A DNA stretch of 64,000 nt from Granulosicoccus sp045110475. Its GTDB lineage: Bacteria > Pseudomonadota > Gammaproteobacteria > Granulosicoccales > Granulosicoccaceae. Where the stretch lies: the NCBI GenBank assembly GCA_045110475.1, contig JBGCGC010000139.1, forward strand, positions 1 through 64,000. The letters are read 5' to 3'. The notes under the pieces were generated by a model that was given only the letters and a program-made list of their open reading frames with translations, searched no databases and was not told where the DNA came from. The position numbers and the translations under genes are program-made. Below are positions 54,252-63,800 of this stretch, in pieces. The first letter of the stretch is position 1. Each line of letters begins with the position of its first letter.

Positions 54252-55496
54252 CTACTGTAAAAAAGCCCGTAAAAACTTCGAAGGATCACGACTTGCGGTA
54301 TCCGATCCTGAGGGATGTGCCCACCCCCATTTGACGTCTCTATCGCCACCATCGTGATCGATGTTAATTTGCACCTCGATGCCAAATACTGTGCCTTTTT
54401 GTATGCCTAGAATATTCAATGGCAGGCTCACTTCCCAAAAATGCTGCCCACTGCTTCCGCAAACACCGCACGTTGCAAATTGAATATCGCCTGTATCCAA
54501 TGGCGCTGAATTGCTGGCGACCACGATCGAGCTACCCCCTGTTCCGCTGACATTGCTGTTCCCGGTATCGCTTAACAGTGGAATCAAAATATGGAAATCA
54601 TTGATGCCATCGTATGAATTGCCTGCGCTATTGTCGGCGTCGATATAGATATCAATCGAGTCATCGTGCCATACCTGTTCGGAATCTCTATGCGGTGTCG
54701 ATAATTGCACGTCCTCTCCCAGTACAGCGATATACAAATTGGTGTTGTCGTGGATCGCAAGCCAGCGCATCTCGGTATTACCATCAGATCTTGATGGCAG
54801 CGGTGAGGCGGTTCCGGCATTGACCATTAGATTGTCAATATGCAATCTGAAGCCATCAGTATCTCTGAATATCGCGTTTTGAGATTCGTAGTCCCCTGAG
54901 CTGTAACGTCCATCCACGTTCGGGGACAGGAAGGTACTTACCGGAACAATGACTTCGACGGGCGGAATATCTGCTGGTGTGCTGACGTTGCTCAATGGGT
55001 CTGAGCCGGCTCTTCGCTCATCAATATTTGAGGAGCCATCATTGTCGAGATCAAAATTCAATTCAACACCGTTGCTTGCAACGTTTTGCGATGTATTGTA
55101 TTCGTCGGCAGCGATTTCGATTTCCAAAGACCGGTCGATAACGATTGTTTCTTGCCAATGCGCCAGATCCAATCGCCTGTTTTTTTGAAAGTCTTCATTC
55201 CACGTGACAGAAAGCAACACCGGCCCCTCGCTGGGCACTGTTGCCTGAGCTGTCCAATTGTCAGTGCCCGGAATACGACCGACAAAAACCTCGCTTCCAT
55301 TAACTCGGACCTCAACTTCGAGATTGCCGGAATTGACCGCGCGCGCACCAAGGAGCGCAACAGGCGGGGACAAGACCATGTTGGTTCCTGATGAGTCGGA
55401 TGATGGTACTGACTGAATGCTACCTGGCGTACCCTCAGAACAGGAGCTCAGTGCCAACAGGCTGCTAACAATAATCGGTATAGCCACGTATTTCAT
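54252..55496 (-). CDS. Lipoprotein with CBM9-like carbohydrate-binding domain
   Basis: 414 residues. Lipobox LSSC puts the lipidated Cys at residue 19. The N-terminal half contains a beta-rich region and a calcium-loop segment of thrombospondin-3/EF-hand type (DLDNDGSSNIDERRAGSDPL). The C-terminal half resembles CBM9/DOMON-like domains: VDGRYSSGDYES, LYIAVLGEDVQ, WHDDSIDIYIDADNS and HFWEVSLPL. It probably binds sugars at the cell surface. It stands alone on the minus strand and converges with rhaDI. Confidence 0.7.
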   Translation of the reverse strand: MKYVAIPIIVSSLLALSSCSEGTPGSIQSVPSSDSSGTNMVLSPPVALLGARAVNSGNLEVEVRVNGSEVFVGRIPGTDNWTAQATVPSEGPVLLSVTWNEDFQKNRRLDLAHWQETIVIDRSLEIEIAADEYNTSQNVASNGVELNFDLDNDGSSNIDERRAGSDPLSNVSTPADIPPVEVIVPVSTFLSPNVDGRYSSGDYESQNAIFRDTDGFRLHIDNLMVNAGTASPLPSRSDGNTEMRWLAIHDNTNLYIAVLGEDVQLSTPHRDSEQVWHDDSIDIYIDADNSAGNSYDGINDFHILIPLLSDTGNSNVSGTGGSSIVVASNSAPLDTGDIQFATCGVCGSSGQHFWEVSLPLNILGIQKGTVFGIEVQINIDHDGGDRDVKWGWAHPSGSDTASRDPSKFLRAFLQ

Positions 55497-55655
55497 CTGC
55501 CCTGTCCCTATGGTCTATTGCAAAATTCGATGGATACTGGCGGTACAGTATAAACAATCAACGTGCTTAGTAAGCTGACTGTTTACAGACTTAAACTTCT
55601 GTAGCCCTATGCTTGTGTATAGCTCCAGGTCCGACTCTCGAATCCAGTGATTACT

Positions 55656-55850
55656 CAGGAGTCTGCGCGGCCGGAGGCGGCCCCGGAGAAAGCGATCGAG
55701 CGAGAGTCGTCCAATTTTGAGTCAGATTTTGTGCTCATTTGAAGAGTTTAGCTGGCTAAGTGACGAAAAACGGCTCTAATTTGGTCAAAAGTGGGCTGCC
55801 CGTAGCCGATTGATTTCTCCGGGGCCGCCTCCGGCCGCGTAGGCTCATAG
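55656..55850 (+). repeat. Long palindromic element, family 1, copy 3
   Basis: A 195-bp imperfect inverted repeat in the same orientation as copy 2 but clearly diverged in the arms. It carries the GC-rich module (GGAGGCGGCCCCGG) in both arms, pairing with itself. The right terminus reads CCGCGTAGGCTCATAG, altered from CCGCGCAGACTCCTAG. It abuts the family 2 palindrome without a gap. Confidence 0.8.
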
Positions 55851-56085
55851 CCTGGATTATTCATGAAATCACGGGGACGCCCAGTCCAAATCCTTCCGGA
55901 AGGCCGGCCCCGCGCATCCCCTTCGTCCGTAGCGAATTTCGTTCAGGCTAGGCGCCCCCGTCGCAAATACAGTCTGTATTCCGCCGGGCCACGTTGGTTC
56001 CTTAACGGAATTCGCTACGAACAAAGTGTCTGGTCGGGCCTGGCCTTCCGGAAAGGATTGCGCGTTTCATGAATAGTCCGGGCTA
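55848..56085. repeat. Long palindromic element, family 2
   Basis: About 238 bp. The left end TAGCCTGGATTATTCATGAA is mirrored by TTTCATGAATAGTCCGGGCTA at the right. Internal pairs: CCTTCCGGAAGGCC with GGCCTTCCGGAAAGG, CGTAGCGAATT with AATTCGCTACG, and a central AATACA/TGTATT with a 3-nt loop. An ORF at 55863-56072 lies wholly within the palindrome and is not considered a gene. Confidence 0.8.
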
Positions 56086-57636
56086 GCTGCGCGGCAGAAG
56101 CCACCTTTGTCCATTTTGAACGATAATGTCAGGTATGACTATCAGTTACCGAAAGTACGTCGCCGAGCAGGACGTTTTGCTGCCGCCATCGTTGCATGAA
56201 TGGCTGCCAGAAGGTCACCTGGCTTACTTCATTGGCGATACCGTTGACGCGTTGGATTTATCTGCGTTTCACGCCCGCTATAACAAGGGCGGCCCGCGTA
56301 ACCAACCGTTTCATCCTGCCATGATGGTCAAGGTACTGTTGTACGGCTATTGCACTGGCGTATTCTCATCGCGCAAGCTGGCTCGTAAGCTTCATGAGGA
56401 CGTGGCTTTCAGAGTGCTGGCTGCAGATAATTTCCCTGCTCATCGCACACTCTCAGACTTCAGGGCTATCCAATTGGAAGAGCTTAGGGACTTGTTTGTA
56501 CAAGTGGTGAAGCTAGCAAGCGAGTGCGGGTTGGTAAAGCTGGGTACTGTGGCCGTGGACGGCACAAAGGTAAAAGCGAATGCCAGTCGCCATAAAGCGA
56601 TGAGCTATGAGCGGATGTGTAAGGCTGAAGTCGAACTGAAAGAACAAATCACGTCGTTGCTTGAAAAAGCCAAAGCCACTGATGCTGCTGAGGCGCATGA
56701 GCCGGATCTGGATATCCCTGATGAGATAAAGCGGCGTGAGCAGCGTCTTGCCACCATTAGGGCTGCTAAAGCGCGGCTCGAAGCTCGTCAGAGAGAAGCT
56801 GATCGCGCCAAAGGACGAAGTGAGGACGACGATCAGCAGCCACGTAACCCAGACGGATCAACCAAACGTGGACCTAAATACAAGCGTGAATTCGGCACAC
56901 CCGAAGACAAGGCACAGGAGAACTTTACCGATCCTGATAGTCGCATCATGAAACACGGCAACGGTGCGTTCGAACAGAGCTACAACGGCCAGACCGCTGT
57001 TGATGCTGAAAATCAGATTATTGTGGCAGCCGAGCTGACACAGAATGCAGCGGACAGTTCCGAGCTTCCTGTGATGCTCAATGCGGTAGAAAATAACTTG
57101 CAGCAGCTGCCAGAACAAAGCTTGGCCGACGCCGGTTATCGTAGTGAAGCGGTGTTGCAAGAGCTCTCTGAAGTGGATACGGATGTGATCATGGCGCTAG
57201 GTCGTGAAGGGCGCAACAATGCTGATATCAACGCTGAGAAGTACCCACATACCACTCAGATGGCTGAGAAACTACACACGCAAGCTGCTCAGGAGTTGTA
57301 TCGAAAGCGCAAGCATATCGTTGAACCACCGAACGGTTGGATCAAATCAGTGCTTGGTTTTCGACAATTCAGAATGCGCGGGTATAACAAGGCGAGTAGC
57401 GAGTGGAAGCTGGTGTGCACGGCACTGAATTTGAGGCGAATGGCGTATCTATGAGTCAACATATAACAATAAAGCCGACGGAAATAGCGGTTATTCAGTG
57501 CCTCAGGACATCTCGTGAGAGGCCTTCTCAGCCCGGTTTTGCACTTCAAGTGCTCAAATGCAGCGACCAGCCCACATCAGCGCATTTGAACGAATATGTC
57601 ATCACTTAAAATCGTCCACCGCGCAGACTCCTAGGT
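56086..57636 (+). mobile_element. IS1182-like insertion sequence
   Basis: About 1.55 kb around an intact transposase gene. The left end reads CTGCGCGGCAGAAG and the right end, on the minus strand, CTGCGCGGTGGACG; further in, short blocks around ATTTT also correspond (imperfect inverted repeats of roughly 40 bp). CTAG borders both ends and could be a 4-bp target duplication or part of the repeat. These ends share CTGCGCGG with the family 1 palindromes, so exact boundaries are uncertain by about 10 bp. Confidence 0.75.
56126..57454 (+). CDS. IS1182-family DDE transposase
   Basis: 442 residues, single intact frame. The N-terminal DUF772-type domain has FHPAMMVKVLLYGYCTG and FPAHRTLSDFR. The catalytic acidic residues are probably the Asp of VAVDGTKVKANAS, the Asp of LADAGYRSE and the Glu of HIVEPPNGWIK; the end GFRQFRMRGYNKASSEWKLV fits IS1182. 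A charged insert (about 180-250) contains a coiled coil. No frameshift or internal stop is seen, so it may be active. ATG at 56126; a second ATG at 56135 is possible. Confidence 0.93.
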   Translation: MSGMTISYRKYVAEQDVLLPPSLHEWLPEGHLAYFIGDTVDALDLSAFHARYNKGGPRNQPFHPAMMVKVLLYGYCTGVFSSRKLARKLHEDVAFRVLAADNFPAHRTLSDFRAIQLEELRDLFVQVVKLASECGLVKLGTVAVDGTKVKANASRHKAMSYERMCKAEVELKEQITSLLEKAKATDAAEAHEPDLDIPDEIKRREQRLATIRAAKARLEARQREADRAKGRSEDDDQQPRNPDGSTKRGPKYKREFGTPEDKAQENFTDPDSRIMKHGNGAFEQSYNGQTAVDAENQIIVAAELTQNAADSSELPVMLNAVENNLQQLPEQSLADAGYRSEAVLQELSEVDTDVIMALGREGRNNADINAEKYPHTTQMAEKLHTQAAQELYRKRKHIVEPPNGWIKSVLGFRQFRMRGYNKASSEWKLVCTALNLRRMAYL

Positions 57637-58124
57637 GGGCTTGTCTTGAGTGATCAAAAAGCGTTGGGACTGTCTGCGAGGCCTCGCCCTGTTAACCAAT
57701 AGCAATGAGGTAGGCCAATCACAAAGTGATCAACTGCGTATCAGCAACAATGGAGCGCGCGCGATTGACGCGCATTTGAGTGTTATATATAGGTCTTAAT
57801 AGTCTGGCGCAGTATTCAAAAATATTGAGCATGAGTTGTCCAGGGTAGAAATAACAGTATGTTTTATCCGTTGGCATATTGACATGCGCTGATGCGCTGA
57901 ACGTTTGGTGTGTATTAATGCAAGTCTGGTAAACAATTTGTAATGGTTGAGCTAACATCGCTGTTGACTCTCATGATTGTCTGAATATGAGGACAAACCA
58001 TTATGAAATCTCTTTAGTAAATCGTTGCTGTCTCTGCACGGTGTATGGTTCAGGCCTCACGTCTGGGTTTCTGGTTCAGAAATTGCGTACTCCCGGCTTC
58101 CTAGACCAATAAACGTGAACAACA
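57637..58124. other. Intergenic region after the IS, no gene seen
   Basis: About 490 bp, A+T-richer than its surroundings in parts (TTATATATAGG near 57783). It should contain the promoter of the lipoprotein gene at 58125. A minus-strand ORF of 79 codons (57719-57958) has no ribosome site or family features. Confidence 0.4.
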
Positions 58125-59591
58125 ATGACTTACCTGATTCCCCTGAAATATCTGCCTGCAGCAGCGGTGGTGATCTCCCTGGCTGCTTGTAGCTCCTCCT
58201 CAGACCCGGCTCCCGATCCGGAACCCCTGGCATCGCAGGCAGTAGACGGTTACATCGTTGAAGCCGACGTATCCTGTGACGATGTCGCTCGTGGAAAAAC
58301 CCGAGCTGCTGGTTTCTTCACTTGTCCTGCCGGCACAATGCTAAGCAGGGTGAGTGGTGGTTATGATGTAGGCATCGACACAGTAGCAACAACAGGCACT
58401 GTACCATTTACCGGTGTTCTGACAGCCCCCGCTACTGCAGAATTTGTAACTCCGCTGACCACTCTGGCTGTGGCATTGGCATTGGACGGTCAGTCTACTG
58501 ATGGAGAGGTTGATTTAAGTGGATACAACGCGGCGAAATCAACTTTGGCAAGAGCGCTAGGCATCCAAGTTGCAACATTGTCGCAAAATCCGGTAGCCAC
58601 GCTGGGTGCTGCCCAGGCCAATGCAAAGGTACATCAAGTGCTTGCAGCATTCGCTCCCAATAAAGATGTCTATGAAGAGGCTACTTCCGCATTTGCCGCA
58701 GTAATAGCTCGTGCTGCAAGTGGGGGTGATACGCTTGATCTTACCTCTAATGTCTCTGTAACAATGACAGCCATTAACGGTGAGCTTATTCAATCCAGTT
58801 CTACGCTGAGGAAATCGACTGTCGATCTGGATCAGGCTGCCGCCAATGTGGCCACAGCAAACATCACCATAGATGCAGCTGAATCACCAGCCAAAGTAGC
58901 TGCTGAGTCACAAAAAGCACTCATTGATCAAGCGCCGGTAACCATCGATCGCGTAGATGCCACGGTTACGCTATCCAATGCAAACCAGACAGCTAACGAG
59001 CAGTTGTCTATAGCCGAGTTTGAAAGCCCTATTCAAACGGGTGGTATGTACAACGCACGCTTGTTTTCTGGTATGACGTATGTCAGTTATGACAAAAATG
59101 TATTTCAATTTAATCAGAACATCAACGATACGCAAGTAACTATTGGTTTTGAAATTAAGTCGGTAAATGCAGGAGATCAGCGATCGTTAAGTGTCTCCAG
59201 CAACGCCGTCAAGGTATCAGCAATCAAGGGAGACCCAGCCAGCCTTGAGATAACCACGGTTTCGCCTGATTCAAGGTTCACGATTCATGGAACGGATGCA
59301 GCGGGTGTCGTAACAAAAGCCGTTTTTCAGAACAATGGGCAGACGTTCAGAACTGAGGGCGATAAGCTTACGATTAACCTTGAGAAAATTAACCAGCAAT
59401 TAAGTGATCTAAAGTTTGAGGATATTTTGGCAACCGATGGTGACTATTCAGTCACGCTGGTTATCAAGGGCCTGCGAATCAATGAGCAAGATGGTAACGT
59501 CACGAAAGAGTCAAAGGAATTCACTGTTAAAGATGGCGACCAGATGTTGACGGGCAATGGCTTCCGAGGGTACGTATCGGTAATTCGTTAA
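58125..59591 (+). CDS. Large lipoprotein of unknown function
   Basis: 488 residues, not recognised. Lipobox SLAAC places the lipidated Cys at residue 22, followed by a Ser/Pro/Asp linker. The N-terminal domain (QAVDGYIVEADVSCD, then TFTCPAGT-like and FVTPLTTLAVAL) resembles a type seen in hypothetical surface lipoproteins; the middle is helical and Ala/Thr-rich; the C-terminal 170 residues look like beta-sandwich. First of three plus-strand envelope genes (58125, 59622 and 60894) that may be functionally linked. Confidence 0.65.
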   Translation: MTYLIPLKYLPAAAVVISLAACSSSSDPAPDPEPLASQAVDGYIVEADVSCDDVARGKTRAAGFFTCPAGTMLSRVSGGYDVGIDTVATTGTVPFTGVLTAPATAEFVTPLTTLAVALALDGQSTDGEVDLSGYNAAKSTLARALGIQVATLSQNPVATLGAAQANAKVHQVLAAFAPNKDVYEEATSAFAAVIARAASGGDTLDLTSNVSVTMTAINGELIQSSSTLRKSTVDLDQAAANVATANITIDAAESPAKVAAESQKALIDQAPVTIDRVDATVTLSNANQTANEQLSIAEFESPIQTGGMYNARLFSGMTYVSYDKNVFQFNQNINDTQVTIGFEIKSVNAGDQRSLSVSSNAVKVSAIKGDPASLEITTVSPDSRFTIHGTDAAGVVTKAVFQNNGQTFRTEGDKLTINLEKINQQLSDLKFEDILATDGDYSVTLVIKGLRINEQDGNVTKESKEFTVKDGDQMLTGNGFRGYVSVIR

Positions 59592-59615
59592 GCGTTAAAT
59601 TCCAATGCCGATATA

Positions 59616-59649
59616 GGCACCATGATGACTAAAAAAGTTTCATGGTGCC
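59616..59649 (+). promoter_or_regulatory. Hairpin covering the start codon of the barrel gene
   Basis: GGCACCATG pairs with CATGGTGCC (9 bp, 16-nt loop), followed by TTTTC. The ATG of the gene at 59622 is inside the stem. It could be an intrinsic terminator for the lipoprotein gene, or a translation-blocking hairpin, or both. Confidence 0.5.
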
Positions 59650-60722
59650 TTTTCGGGTTTTTGCTAATTAACAACGTTTTATTAAATGATGTTATCGCGT
59701 CGTCCAGTAGTGACTATTTACCAGGTTTATCGATTGCCTTACAGCACGAAACAGTGAGTGACACGGTCGACTATTCACCTAATTTGCAAGCCGGTGGATT
59801 TGCCAATGCTGTTCAGAAGCCAAGATTCCAGTCCCAGGGCTTTTCACTTTCCTACAGTGCTGATCGCTATTCGCGCTTTCATTTGACACTGGCGCAACGG
59901 CAAATGAATTCGTTGCGAGATGCTTTTGTAATTAACACATTATCTGGTGGTTACAAAAAGCGAATTCGACCAACAAAGACCACTCGTTATGAGTTGTCAT
60001 TTGGCGTAGATGCCAGTATCAATCACGCATCCGAAATCTACAAGAACTCCTACACTAATTACTCTGATCACTTGATCACTGAGGTGCGTCTGGTTGAGCC
60101 CAGGGACGCACGTGTGTCGTTTAGTGCTGATATTGACATGTCATTGACAGACCGTATCGGCTTGAAACTATCCATCGGCGGTGGTCTTTCACAAACCAGT
60201 CAAAGCGAAGTTGTAGGTTCAGCGCGGTTGGATAATAACTGCCAGTTCTCATTTAATGCGTCAACCCAAGGTGGGTCGGTGCGGCAGCTTGAACAATGTG
60301 GAAAGCTGGTTAGTTTCGAACAGTATTATCCAAGCAATCGAACTTTGAACGATAAGCTTGGATTCTCAGTAGCAGATGATGTGAGTTATCGGGATTACTT
60401 TTTTGGTCCACAGATATCGCTGCACTGGAAAAAGGGAAGCTGGTCTGCGGGTGCCGGCTATGAGTTTAGACAATACTTTCGCCCCACACTCGATCACAGG
60501 ATACGTCAGTCTGGTGACTCTCCTGTTTCCAAAAGTCATAGTGCATACGCAAGGACAGGTGTTCGCCTCATGATGAATTGGGAGCTAAGCGCTCGTATCA
60601 GCTATCAGCGGGCGGCGTTTCTGGATGACATACCTTTTCTGTACACGGCGTTGACTCATGATCGATACCGCGGCAATGGTGTGATTCGCTACGCATTTAA
60701 TCTCACCCGTTTCTTTAATTAG
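59622..60722 (+). CDS. Probable outer-membrane beta-barrel protein
   Basis: 366 residues, not recognised by family. A signal peptide (KKVSWCLFGFLLINNVLL, cleavage near VIAS) is followed by many alternating-residue strands (for example FSLSYSADRYSRFHLTL and ISLHWKKGSWSAGAGYEFRQYF) and ends in Phe-Asn after FNLTRF, close to the aromatic C-terminus used by the BAM machinery. The plan suggests a 12-16-strand barrel. A start hairpin overlaps the ATG. It lies between a lipoprotein and the kelch protein gene. Confidence 0.6.
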   Translation: MMTKKVSWCLFGFLLINNVLLNDVIASSSSDYLPGLSIALQHETVSDTVDYSPNLQAGGFANAVQKPRFQSQGFSLSYSADRYSRFHLTLAQRQMNSLRDAFVINTLSGGYKKRIRPTKTTRYELSFGVDASINHASEIYKNSYTNYSDHLITEVRLVEPRDARVSFSADIDMSLTDRIGLKLSIGGGLSQTSQSEVVGSARLDNNCQFSFNASTQGGSVRQLEQCGKLVSFEQYYPSNRTLNDKLGFSVADDVSYRDYFFGPQISLHWKKGSWSAGAGYEFRQYFRPTLDHRIRQSGDSPVSKSHSAYARTGVRLMMNWELSARISYQRAAFLDDIPFLYTALTHDRYRGNGVIRYAFNLTRFFN

Positions 60723-60893
60723 CCGCGTAGAAAACAAGGTTTGAGTTTGCTGAAATATTAACTGATAGACAGTTTAATATATCTGGTAGCGACAAATTCA
60801 GTGCTTGTCACACCCCTCTGAGAAGTCAATTGAGCTACATCCGCAACTACCGGATGATCGCCAGCTCCTCCACATGATCTCAGGTGTGACGCT

Positions 60894-63800
60894 ATGATTT
60901 TTTTGGTTGTCCGGCGTTTTTATTCCGCAGCTCTGGCTTTACTGCTAATGGCATTTGCTGCAAGCAGCAGCGCGCAATCGTTTACTGAACTCCCTGCCAC
61001 CGTAAAGGCCCGATCCGAGGCTGCCCTTGTTGAGTACCGGGGAGATCTGTATGTCTTCAATGGCTTCGGTCCCAACATCAAGATTGAAAACACGATAGAA
61101 AAATTTGATATTGCCACTCGACAGTGGAGCGTTATCGGAAATACGTCTGTACTGGCTGAGACTGCGGTAACCCACAACGGGCTGGTTCGTCATGGCAAGG
61201 ATGTCTGGATGATCGGTGGACGTGTAGGGAATCATCCCGGTAGAGCCACAGACGGGGTGTGGATCTATGATCTTGAGACGCGAGGCTGGCGTCGTGGGCC
61301 CAATCTGCCTTTTCGTGTGGCGGGTGGTGGAGCTGCTCTGGTAAACAACAGAATTCACTGGTTTGGTGGTCTTGATGAACAATCCAGTTGTGATTCAGAC
61401 AGGCACTTTGTTTATGATCTGGATGAGCCGACTGCAGGCTGGCAGAACATAACGTCTACAGCACGTATGCCAATGGCTCGCAATCATTTTGCAACGGTCG
61501 TGGACAACGGACTTATTTATGCGATTGGCGGGCAGAATGGACATGGCGGCTGTCCGGGTCAGAACGGGCAGGATTTGAAACTGGTTCATGTTTTTAATCC
61601 GGAAAAAAATCAATGGCTCAGATTGGCTGATCTGCCTTCTCCACAGTCACATGCAGAACCATCAAGCTTTGCCTATAAAGGGTATATCTATTCGGTTGGT
61701 GGGCAAACCAATGCAAACAAGGTACAGCGGTATAACCCGCAAGCCAATCAATGGCAAACAGTACTGACGCTGCAGGAGAACCTGCTGGCGCCGGTATCAC
61801 GTATTGTGGATGGCAAGCTGATGGTTGCTGCTGGTGGTGCTCCCAACACCCAGAACCCTACGCGTAAGGTGCGATTATATAATTTGCCCTTACCAGCGCT
61901 GGTCAACAATCAGGATGCTATTCAGAATGAGGATGTCGACCAGGCAGGCAATGGCGGCATAGAGGGAAATGCAGCTACACCTGACGATGTGGTTAGCGGC
62001 GACATCATTGCTGTAGAAGCTGAATTTCATGATGATAGATCAAGCTCCTCTACACATCAGTGGGTTCATCGTACCTTGTCAGGCGCCAGTAATGATGATG
62101 CGATGATAAGCACCCCGGATATCGGAGCGTTAAAAGGTGGAATTCAGGATAATCCCAGATTGACTTATCTTGTGTATTTCGACAAACCTGGCGCTTATTA
62201 TCTCTGGATACGTGGTTGGGGAGACACCAATGCAGCCGGCGAGGGAAAGAACGACAGTGTTCATGGTGGAATCAACGGTGTTCTATCAGCGACTGCGGAC
62301 AAGATTGATCAGTTTCCCAATGGCTGGAGCTGGTCGCGTAGCACTCGTGACAACGCACCTGCTGTGATCCAGATACCGTCAAGTGGTGTGCATGCAGTGA
62401 ACATCTGGATGCGTGAGGACGGATTTGCAATCGACAAGTTTGTATTGACGATGGATGATGCCTACCGTCCATCAGGTCTTGGTCCGATTGTAAACGACGG
62501 AACAAGTGTTGACACAACAGTGGGTGAAGCGGAGGTTGACACAACAGACACAACAGACACAACAGACACAACAGACACAACAGACACAACAGACACAACA
62601 GACACAACAGACACAACAGACACAACAGACACAACAGATACAACAGATACAACAGATACAACAGATACAACAGATACAACAGATACAACAGATACAACAG
62701 ATACAACAGATACAACAGATACAACAGATACAACAGATACAACAGATACGACAGATACGACAGATACGACAGATACGACAGATACGACATATACGAATTC
62801 ACCTTCAAGCCAACCCATAAACACTGGCGGATCGCATGCGTTTATCTCAATTGAAGCTGAGCAGTTTTCTGCCAAAACCGCAATGGGTTCTCATCAGTGG
62901 ATTCGAACGACCAAGGCTGGTACGGGGGCAATAACCACGAATATCGACAACGGCACTTTATATCCAGATAAAAACGGATCGCCGATGCTGAGTTACGAGC
63001 TGGATTTTCCGAAGGCCGGTGTGTACCAGGTATGGGTTCGTGGCTGGGGAGATACCGTCGAGGGTGAAGGTAAGAACGATAGCGTGCACGTGGGGATTAA
63101 TGGTTTGTTGAGTACTGCCAAGGCCATTCATGATTTTCCACCACGTTGGAACTGGTCAAAGGGCAAGCGCGGTGGCGGAGTTGCAACCGTTATGGTTACC
63201 TCTGCCGGTAGCCACAGTATTAACGTGTGGATGCGTGAAGATGGCCTTGTTTTAGACCGGATTATTCTTACAACAGACGACAACTTTACTCCAGGCACCG
63301 ATGCCGGATCGTCAGTGTCAGAACCTGCTGCTCCTGAAGTTGATATCCCTGTGGAGTCTACACCCGGTACATCGGGTAGCGATAACCAAGGTACAACTTC
63401 AAATCCTGTGCAACAACCGGTACCTGATGTCACAACAACTATCAAGCTTGAGGTCGAGGCGTTTAACAGCCAGAGCGGGGCGGGACAACACGCCTGGGTA
63501 GTCAGCTCGCGACCCGGGGCCAGTGGCGGGAGCAGTATGGTGAGCAACATTGACAACGGAACGCTTAAACCTGACTCAGCCGGTTCACCTCAAATGAACT
63601 ATTCAGTGAACTTCGCACAAGCAGGACTGTATTATGTCTGGGTACGTGGCTGGGGCGATACTGTCAACAATGAGGGCAAGAGCGACAGCATCCATGTTGG
63701 TTTGAATGGCCAGCTTGATTCAGCCAAGGCGATGCATGAGTTTCCAGCACGCTGGACCTGGTCCAATGGTACGCGTTCAGGTCGCCGTGCCGTAGTAGCG

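Larger units (their letters stand above)
55497..56125. other. Repeat-rich intergenic region
   Basis: 629 bp between the CBM9-like lipoprotein and the transposase. From 55656 it is filled by a family 1 palindrome, then a family 2 palindrome, then the left end of the insertion sequence. The first 160 bp should hold the lipoprotein promoter. Confidence 0.7.

Noticed and set aside
54071..54385. 104-codon minus-strand ORF downstream of rhaI
   Set aside because: It overlaps the C-terminal coding part of the CBM9-like lipoprotein in another frame and has no start signal.
55863..56072. 69-codon ORF inside the family 2 palindrome
   Set aside because: It lies wholly within a self-complementary element, and its Arg/Pro-rich product looks like translated hairpin arms.
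57719..57958. 79-codon minus-strand ORF after the IS
   Set aside because: No ribosome site, no recognisable domain, and unremarkable residue use; most likely chance.
62272..62875. Minus-strand and alternative-frame ORFs made of VSV, LYL or QTQ repeats
   Set aside because: Artefacts of the 9-bp microsatellite; the sense frame belongs to a continuous secreted protein with conserved domains on both sides.
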